64,000 bases of DNA from Glandiceps talaboti (Eukaryota; Hemichordata; Enteropneusta; Spengelidae). Where the stretch lies: assembly GCF_964340395.1 (NCBI RefSeq), contig NC_135564.1, positions 18,645,431 to 18,709,430 on the forward strand, written 5' to 3'. Positions 63,501 through 64,000 of this stretch are shown here, one piece after another. Under the pieces are notes generated by a model. It searched no databases, was not told the origin of the DNA, and was given only the letters and a program-made list of their open reading frames with translations. The stretch's first letter is position 1. Every line of letters begins with the position of its first letter. The position numbers and the translations under genes are program-made.

Positions 63501-64000
63501 CCATAGGCAATAGTAGCTGTAGGTCAAGTATTCCTCATGTTCCAATCTCAATTAATGTCAGGGTTGTACATGTACATTGATGCATGTAATAACGAGTCTT
63601 CTTACATATGGTTCTTTTCTTACAATATCTACATGTATTATATATCCTTAGTGATGATTGGCTAACTTACCGGCATATTCAGGAAGTAGACAGTTATTGC
63701 TCCAATCAGAGGTACATTAGGAATCAGTGGTTTCATTTCAACCCTCAGAGTACCATGTAACTATTAGAAAACAAATTACAAACTGTGATCAGAGAGGAAG
63801 AGTACTTTCTCTAGGGATATATACATGGTCTATTTCTACCAACTATGTGAAAAAATAATTTGGCCTCCTTATTCATGGAGTGAAAAAATAACCTATCAAT
63901 GTACAAAAGTTCCAGTTATTCTAAAAAACATTAACAACTAAGATGTGATATTTACCATAACTACCCCTTGTAAGGCTAATCTGCACAATATTATAGTGTA
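32045..64000 (-). CDS. Esyt2: Extended synaptotagmin (E-Syt2/3 type), C-terminal 20 exons, 5' end beyond window
   Basis: E-Syts are ER-anchored lipid-transfer proteins that tether ER to plasma membrane. In the family an N-terminal hairpin anchor is followed by an SMP lipid-binding domain and C2 domains that bind Ca2+ and PI(4,5)P2. The 20 exons listed separately join without a phase conflict into 613 codons plus stop. In order they encode the last part of SMP (exons 1-4), C2A (5-9), C2B (10-13), a low-complexity linker (14-15) and C2C (16-20). C2A keeps acidic loop residues (KGSSDPF; IWDEDKGSKDE). C2B lacks the full acidic set, as in vertebrate E-Syt2. C2C carries the basic patch SKSGRKKTRV that corresponds to the PIP2-binding surface of E-Syt2. 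Three C2 domains argue against E-Syt1, which has five. The N-terminal anchor and most of SMP lie upstream, past position 64000. Confidence 0.93.
32466..32515 (-). CDS. Esyt2: E-Syt exon 19: C2C
   Basis: 50 bp, phase 0 to 2, encoding AFIHLSDLDLSKATTA and TG of Trp, matching E-Syt2 VLVALASEELAKGWTQW. Acceptor TCTCTGTAG, donor CTG|GTAAGT. It is separated from exon 18 by the split array and the YqaJ relic. Confidence 0.9.
32660..32820. repeat. Exon-18-edge repeat, distal part (beyond the insertion)
   Basis: Four further copies of the unit AGAGTAAGAATTTTATAGGA... (minus strand) lie on the far side of the YqaJ relic, spaced 35-45 bases. Together with 35205-35304 they show one array split by about 2.4 kb of inserted DNA. 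A palindrome GACCTATTAAATAGGTC (32816-32832) marks the left junction. Confidence 0.85.
32868..32879. promoter_or_regulatory. NRF1-type palindrome
   Basis: TGCGCATGCGCA is the exact NRF1 consensus palindrome. It lies 36 bases upstream of the first ATG of the SAP-SWIM-YqaJ relic, in otherwise CpG-poor DNA, which suggests the copy arrived with its own promoter. Confidence 0.5.
32916..35186 (+). pseudogene. SAP-SWIM-YqaJ nuclease gene relic (broken, inserted in E-Syt intron 18)
   Basis: Opposite strand to E-Syt. Exon A (32916-33549; a second ATG at 32954) encodes an N-terminal SAP domain (TVKQLKEILKSRGLKVGGNK), then a frame break near 33386 (T5 run), and ends ACECPAG at donor GG|GTAAGT. Exon B starts at 34084 after TTCATTTTTAG and reads GKCNHVTALLF, completing the SWIM zinc motif CxC...CxH. 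A stop at 34361-34363 follows. Further on, YGQSNNSAWFESTKLKM, NFGKF, EDDVVNAYL, ASLDKL, GGLEVKCPPSF and THNYYYQV are the landmarks of a YqaJ/lambda-exonuclease-like domain, including the acidic and E-x-K residues. Frame shifts near 34858 and 35085, a stop at 34972-34974 and truncation at about 35186 show decay. The retained intron excludes a processed retrocopy. Confidence 0.8.
35205..35304. repeat. Exon-18-edge repeat, exon-proximal part (about 41-bp unit)
   Basis: Directly after the exon-18 donor, two further copies of AGAGTAAGAATTTTATAGGA + CAGGTATGTCTTTAAGAATTC (minus strand) follow at 35245-35290 and 35210-35245, the second with a mutated donor. The array is then cut by the YqaJ gene relic. 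Confidence 0.85.
35305..35410 (-). CDS. Esyt2: E-Syt exon 18: C2C; its 3' end is the source of a 41-bp repeat
   Basis: 106 bp, phase 2 to 0, encoding FEFLCSHEDVQQRVIDLSVK and NSVGVFSQSKNFIGQ, matching F.F......VQ.R.LDV.VKNS.GF.S....LIG. Donor CAG|GTAAGT. The last 23 bases plus the donor recur seven or so times downstream. Confidence 0.96.
35871..36005 (-). CDS. Esyt2: E-Syt exon 17: C2C with PIP2-binding basic patch
   Basis: 135 bp, phase 2 to 2, encoding NLPPLNSDKTSDPYVRMYLL, PDKSKSGRKKTRVIKEKLNP and VYDE. The SDPYVR.YLLPDK..SGR.KT...K..LNPV.D core is the E-Syt C2C signature. Donor AAC|GTAAGT. Confidence 0.97.
36050..36177. mobile_element. Short MITE with CTGATTAAAATCTGAT ends
   Basis: 128 bp. 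The left end CTGATTAAAATCTGATATGG and right end (inverted) CTGATTAAAATCTGATCTGG are almost identical over 26 bases. It sits 45 bases upstream of exon 17 in intron 16. Confidence 0.8.
36543..36644 (-). CDS. Esyt2: E-Syt exon 16: start of C2C
   Basis: 102 bp, phase 2 to 2, encoding SVVEEEDSKLGKVEVTIRYS and AQRNKLIVVIHKA, matching E-Syt2 LG.I.LTIR.S.QRNKLIVVVHA. The acceptor at 36645-36646 keeps phase; a second AG eight bases further in would give an early stop. Confidence 0.95.
37334..37554 (-). CDS. Esyt2: E-Syt exon 15: C2B-C2C linker
   Basis: 221 bp, phase 0 to 2, encoding a low-complexity Pro/Glu/Asn/Thr-rich segment starting ILKPGKGNFTENKETPPVAI, with VNSPEKVGNVSNTTSN and ending NELRKRNVTK. 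Such a variable Ser/Thr/Pro linker is expected between C2B and C2C of E-Syt2/3. Donor GAG|GTATGT. Sequence is poorly conserved, so the call rests on splice sites, phase and position. Confidence 0.85.
37721..38072. mobile_element. TTAA-bounded MITE, copy 4 (opposite orientation to 27267)
   Basis: TTAAAGTGGCACAACCTGAG at the left and CTCAGCTTGTGCCCCTTTAA at the right, 352 bp. The internal GTATCATAAATTACGTCATC is the reverse complement of the copy-2 interior. It lies in E-Syt intron 14. Confidence 0.85.
38387..38808. mobile_element. Inverted-repeat element with about 130-bp arms
   Basis: Arms (38387-38525 and 38665-38808) share AAAATGTTTT.C.GCTGGC and CTCACTCTAGGTAGGTC in inverted orientation. 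The arms are GC-richer than the flanks. The centre of about 140 bp has no ORF. Confidence 0.75.
39020..39835. repeat. Degenerate tandem repeat with ATTGGTTGACAT...CATGTGATCATCACATG units
   Basis: At least six imperfect copies, about 90-160 bp apart. Each joins an ATTGGTT element to a palindrome CATGTGATSATCACATGG and an inverted ACCAAT. The repeated ATTGG/CCAAT pairs look like CCAAT boxes, but their spacing reflects the repeat. Confidence 0.75.
40245..40372. repeat. Foldback repeat, second copy of the 17.7-kb family
   Basis: The left half CACCAAAGTAAAGTGTTTTC...GCATCCATATCAAGTAC and right half ATGAATGCTATAAA...AAAGTGCTTTACTACAGTGT are approximate reverse complements. The same sequence is tandemly expanded at 17660-18030. 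Confidence 0.7.
40620..41452. repeat. 33-bp minisatellite, about 25 copies, open on both strands
   Basis: The unit (AAATTTAAAATTCATATTGA then TGGTAAACTGATA) is a multiple of 3. One plus-strand frame therefore reads 296 residues of a KFKIHIDGKLI repeat and one minus-strand frame reads 283 residues of an INMNFKFHQFT repeat. It lies in E-Syt intron 14. Variants are mostly synonymous-neutral T/C and G/A changes without coding bias, so I treat it as a non-coding minisatellite. Confidence 0.9.
41771..41863 (-). CDS. Candidate alternative terminal exon with acidic tail
   Basis: After an acceptor-like CCTATGTTGGTTAG, a phase-0 frame encodes VDIYSWDKPVDDSDSDAVAE and QPASDDEKEN, then TGA. Exon 14 ends in phase 0, so splicing here would give an E-Syt form that ends before C2C with an acidic tail. 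A minus-strand AATAAA lies about 220 bases further (near 41548). The protein-like acidic composition is striking in an AT-rich intron. The upstream 30 codons in the same frame are also open, up to TAG at 41864-41866, so a decayed unrelated gene is an alternative. Confidence 0.3.
   Translation of the reverse strand: MDIYSWDKPVDDSDSDAVAEQPASDDEKEN
42805..42855 (-). CDS. Candidate alternative exon, linker region
   Basis: An excellent acceptor (CTATCTTTTCTCTAG) and donor (GTAAGTTTGG) frame 51 bp. Only one reading is open, with incoming phase 2: TSFDSFTFTPVPLEEC. This is compatible with the candidate exon at 44169-44254 (outgoing phase 2) but not with exon 15 downstream. If it read through its donor it would stop at TAA two codons later, so it may be a terminal exon or not used. 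Confidence 0.2.
43407..43463 (-). CDS. Esyt2: E-Syt exon 14: linker (probable)
   Basis: 57 bp, phase 0, encoding SLASPGSDFYGHPVDLGDT. SLxASPG occurs in the same linker of vertebrate E-Syt2. Acceptor CACATTAG and donor ACG|GTAAGT. A second acceptor at 43453-43454 (GCTAG|TCCAGG) would start it 11 bases later in phase 2. Confidence 0.65.
43563..43941. mobile_element. Inverted-repeat element with CTGATTAAA ends
   Basis: Left end CTGATTAAAATGCAATGTGG and right end, inverted, CTGATTAAAGTCTGATGTAG. It shares end sequence with the elements at 36050 and 7490. No ORF inside. Confidence 0.55.
44169..44254 (-). CDS. Candidate cassette exon in the C2B-C2C linker
   Basis: 86 bp, phase 0 to 2, encoding YFYSGTLGSLISKVNAPYLD and EYSALTYI. 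Acceptor GAATCAG and donor CAG|GTAATG are acceptable. It joins in phase to an alternative acceptor inside exon 14 (exon 43407-43452, reading SPGSDFYGH), giving a full alternative path. No homology is known to me. Confidence 0.3.
44255..45311. other. E-Syt intron between exon 13 and the linker exons
   Basis: A segment with TTTACACCTAGCT...GAAATAGCTC...GCATTC is duplicated at 45007-45060 and 45188-45245. Nothing else is supported. Confidence 0.5.
45312..45461 (-). CDS. Esyt2: E-Syt exon 13: end of C2B
   Basis: 150 bp, phase 0, encoding VKDKKSSKELGSVSVALKQL, LSEPEMQLEQPFHLSESGPD and SAVNLKLCLR. This is very close to the E-Syt2 segment LG...V.L.QLL......Q.F.LS.SGP.S..K.K..LR. Acceptor TTTCACCAG, donor AGG|GTGAGT. 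Confidence 0.97.
45462..45780. other. E-Syt intron 12, end not covered by the minisatellite
   Basis: AT-rich, no feature beyond the branch/acceptor region of exon 13. Confidence 0.5.
45781..47935. repeat. 56-bp minisatellite made of the exon-12 3' end plus donor, about 38 copies
   Basis: The unit (minus strand: TTTCTACCTGGTACAGAATC, CAGGCTTACAGTCCTTGGAC, ATTGAGGTAAAGTCTA) is copied nearly exactly over about 2.15 kb. Five copies or so carry a 5-bp-longer form (CTGTACTTGAAACC on the plus strand). Each unit contains an acceptor-like TTTCTACCTGGTACAG and the donor ATTGAG|GTAAAG. The first copy overlaps coding exon 12; the others lie in intron 12. Confidence 0.97.
47883..47969 (-). CDS. Esyt2: E-Syt exon 12: C2B; its 3' end is the source of a 56-bp minisatellite
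   Basis: 87 bp, phase 0, encoding VQSETNDPVWEEVYFYLVQN and PGLQSLDIE, the T.(E/D)PVWEE.F.F...NP..Q.L..E motif. Donor GAG|GTAAAG. The last 45 bases plus the first 11 intron bases form the repeat unit that fills the next 2.1 kb. I take the 5'-most copy as the real exon because only it has the DPVWEE sequence and a normal acceptor (CACCTTAG). Confidence 0.93.
48439..48523. repeat. (CA)n microsatellite
   Basis: About 85 bases of CA with CG interruptions in the middle, 50 bases downstream (minus strand) of exon 11. Confidence 0.97.
48574..48645 (-). CDS. Esyt2: E-Syt exon 11: C2B
   Basis: 72 bp, phase 0, encoding SKKTISQPSAYCTLTLGNVT and KKSK, matching E-Syt2 GKKISSNPNPVVQMSVG. The residues expected for Ca2+ binding are replaced, as in other E-Syt C2Bs. 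Donor AAG|GTATGT. It is preceded by a 6.8-kb intron. Confidence 0.93.
50838..51220. repeat. Tandem repeat, about 140-bp unit, 2.6 copies
   Basis: The unit contains CAGGTTGTTTGGTTCTGTTT, TCCAATGCTGATA and CTCGAAATGTCTGTTATTAC. Copies start near 50838, 50980 and 51115; the last is diverged and truncated. Confidence 0.9.
52000..52340. repeat. Imperfect direct repeat, about 160-bp unit
   Basis: Motifs AACATCACAAAGGTGAACAGAA, GTTAGGGTCATATTA and ACTATATATGGACGCAACAC (or close variants) recur two to three times with indels. Confidence 0.6.
53848..55136. repeat. 86-bp minisatellite, about 15 copies
   Basis: The unit contains ATTCTATGCACTGTTCTATT, GGTGGGTTTTTATGTTTGCT and CTACAACTATTACATCCTAA. Copies in the middle are nearly identical; the right end is diverged. 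ORFs in it are artefacts. Confidence 0.97.
55481..55567 (-). CDS. Esyt2: E-Syt exon 10: start of C2B
   Basis: 87 bp, phase 0, encoding ETKRLKALVDQQLACALLSV and KLDSAKALP. It matches the LSSALL.L.LDSA..LP start of E-Syt C2B. Acceptor TTACAG, donor CCG|GTAAGT. Confidence 0.95.
55568..58954. other. E-Syt intron 9 (3.4 kb)
   Basis: AT-rich, with a (TA)n patch at 57615-57632 and a GGGATGGGGTGGGGG run at 56720-56745. The only candidate exon is the 18-bp micro-exon at 56956. Confidence 0.5.
56956..56973 (-). CDS. Candidate 18-bp E-Syt micro-exon between exons 9 and 10
   Basis: A strong pyrimidine tract and acceptor (CTCTTTCTCTCCTAG) precede 18 bases ending at GG|GTATTA. In phase 0 it would insert ARMRFR into the C2A-C2B linker, where basic residues are plausible. 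Splice sites alone support it; it could be optional or chance. Confidence 0.3.
58955..59044 (-). CDS. Esyt2: E-Syt exon 9: end of C2A
   Basis: 90 bp, phase 0, encoding WLPLEEAKSGQVHLKLIWLT and LSDKADAIEE, the W..L......G.(V/L)HL.L.WL motif that closes E-Syt C2A. Donor GAG|GTAGGT. Confidence 0.95.
59045..59755. other. E-Syt intron 8
   Basis: AT-rich; the 91-residue plus-strand ORF at 59105-59380 has no supporting signal. The segment 59550-59585 (ATGAACCCAGTGTCTATGAA...TTCATT) resembles 37225-37255, a dispersed repeat. Confidence 0.45.
59756..59804 (-). CDS. Esyt2: E-Syt exon 8: C2A
   Basis: 49 bp, phase 2 to 0, encoding CLTIDIEDVVQKGHIDA. It matches the LG...IDL.EV.......DEW segment. Donor GCT|GTGAGT. 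Confidence 0.88.
60015..60100 (-). CDS. Esyt2: E-Syt exon 7: C2A Ca2+-binding loop 3
   Basis: 86 bp, phase 0 to 2, encoding AIVDEPLGQVVDVEIWDEDK and GSKDESLGW. The WDEDKGSKDE acidic cluster corresponds to E-Syt2 FDEDPDKDD. Donor ATG|GTAAGT. Confidence 0.95.
60233..60246 (-). promoter_or_regulatory. CTCF-consensus-like motif in intron 6
   Basis: The minus strand reads CCACTAGAGGGCAC, a full match to CCASYAGRKGGCRS. Diverged versions of the same CCCTCTAGTGG segment recur at about 60570, 60720 and 60835, so the motif is part of a local repeat. Confidence 0.35.
60355..60557 (-). mobile_element. tRNA-derived SINE
   Basis: The minus strand starts GTTGTCGGTTGCCAAGTGGT (pol III A-box-like TTGCCAAGTGG) and, about 35 bases on, has GGTCGGGGTTCAAACCC (B-box-like GGTTCAAACCC). 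The body contains a diverged GGAAGAAACCGGAATACCTG. The spacing and boxes fit a tRNA-derived SINE head. The fold is too degraded to be a tRNA gene. Confidence 0.65.
60941..61011 (-). CDS. Esyt2: E-Syt exon 6: C2A
   Basis: 71 bp, phase 1 to 0, encoding VGGQKFKTKTIDSNIHPVWE plus RYYE, the C2 motif K(T)...NPVWNE.YE. Acceptor CTAG, donor GAG|GTGAGA. Confidence 0.95.
61160..61259 (-). CDS. Esyt2: E-Syt exon 5: start of C2A
   Basis: 100 bp, phase 0 to 1, encoding GVLRIGVMEAKDLMRKD and SKGSSDPFCVVH. It holds the first Ca2+-binding loop of C2A (D in RKD, D in SSDPF). Donor ATG|GTAAGA. Confidence 0.95.
61260..62122. other. E-Syt intron 4
   Basis: The segment 61445-61495 (GACAAAAGATTTCATGGTTTGGCCACTAGGAGTGCTGTTTGC in part) matches 28283-28325, a dispersed repeat. 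The two plus-strand ORFs here are not supported. Confidence 0.45.
62123..62243 (-). CDS. Esyt2: E-Syt exon 4: end of SMP and SMP-C2A hinge
   Basis: 121 bp, phase 2 to 0, encoding SLRNIIEDQLSQFLVLPNRL and VVPMTKDTDVLKLKFPLPK. The VLPNR..VP and FPLPKGVLRI junction is typical of the SMP-C2A boundary. Donor AAG|GTATGA. Confidence 0.95.
62661..62716 (-). CDS. Esyt2: E-Syt exon 3: SMP domain
   Basis: 56 bp, phase 0 to 2, encoding DLDFNMTNIANILDIPGL and the first two bases of Ser. It matches the LLD.PGL segment of E-Syts. Acceptor CTTTTAAG, donor AAG|GTGAGT. Confidence 0.93.
62950..63160 (+). mobile_element. LINE 3' end: RT C-terminus and (GATT)n tail
   Basis: The plus-strand frame reads YITPKLWNSLPIDTHQASSL, DCFKTKLKTYLF and ends SVL at TAA (63128-63130). 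The LWNSLP....A.SL..FK..LKTYLF pattern is the usual C-terminus of non-LTR retrotransposon polyproteins (CR1/L2/jockey-like). It ends in AAAAAAATTTGATTGATTGATTG. It is a 5'-truncated insertion in E-Syt intron 2, opposite to the gene. Confidence 0.8.
63671..63760 (-). CDS. Esyt2: E-Syt exon 2: SMP domain
   Basis: 90 bp, phase 0 to 0, encoding LHGTLRVEMKPLIPNVPLIG and then AITVYFLNMP. The HGT.RV...PLI...PL.GA pattern is diagnostic for the E-Syt SMP domain. Donor CCG|GTAAGT. Confidence 0.93.
63956..64000 (-). CDS. Esyt2: E-Syt exon 1 in window (partial): SMP domain
   Basis: Frame reads ...RLALQGVVM to a GTAAAT donor after 63956 (phase 0), cut by the window edge. It aligns with the beta-strand just before the LHGTLRV motif in SMP domains. 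The weak donor and short length make this the least certain SMP exon. Confidence 0.65.

Overview
This is eukaryotic (animal) DNA: AT-rich, intron-rich, about half repeats, with a 200-base run of N at 19189-19388. The only confidently identified gene is a minus-strand extended synaptotagmin (E-Syt2/3 type) that enters at the right edge and ends near position 32,045. I placed 20 coding exons. All splice junctions keep the reading frame, giving 613 codons plus a stop: the C-terminal end of the SMP lipid-transfer domain, then C2A, C2B, a linker and C2C. The repeat content (TTAA-bounded MITEs, a LINE with a GATT tail, a tRNA-derived SINE, a SAP-SWIM-YqaJ gene relic, an NHL-repeat relic) suggests a marine invertebrate such as a hemichordate, cephalochordate, mollusc or brachiopod. 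I cannot fix the species.

Layout. 1-8,500: a possible terminal exon of a plus-strand gene at the left edge, then microsatellites, a 26-bp minisatellite and an inverted-repeat element. 8,590-8,710: a likely first exon of a minus-strand type II membrane protein. 8.7-20 kb: no convincing gene; an 11-bp-TSD inverted-repeat element, a 125-bp-arm hairpin, a 29-bp minisatellite and a 49-bp array interrupted by an insertion. 20.1-21.2 kb: a broken two-part minus-strand ORF set. 22.7-24.8 kb: a LINE 3' end with a long tetranucleotide tail, a small coding-like fragment and an NHL-repeat relic. 26.3-32.0 kb: putative 3' UTR or flank of E-Syt, holding three TTAA-bounded MITEs. 32.0-64.0 kb: E-Syt exons and introns.

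The most unusual feature is in the E-Syt gene. Two exons (12, in C2B, and 18, in C2C) are each followed by tandem arrays whose unit is a copy of that exon's own 3' end plus its splice donor. Downstream of exon 12 there are about 38 copies of a 56-bp unit over 2.1 kb. Each standard copy contains an acceptor-like CAG and a donor that frame a 30-bp, in-frame potential micro-exon. The exon-18 array (about 41-bp unit) has been split by insertion of a decayed SAP-SWIM-YqaJ nuclease gene in the opposite orientation, which still carries a perfect NRF1-type palindrome just upstream of its first ATG. The C2B-C2C linker region also holds several candidate cassette or terminal exons, one of which would give an E-Syt form without C2C.
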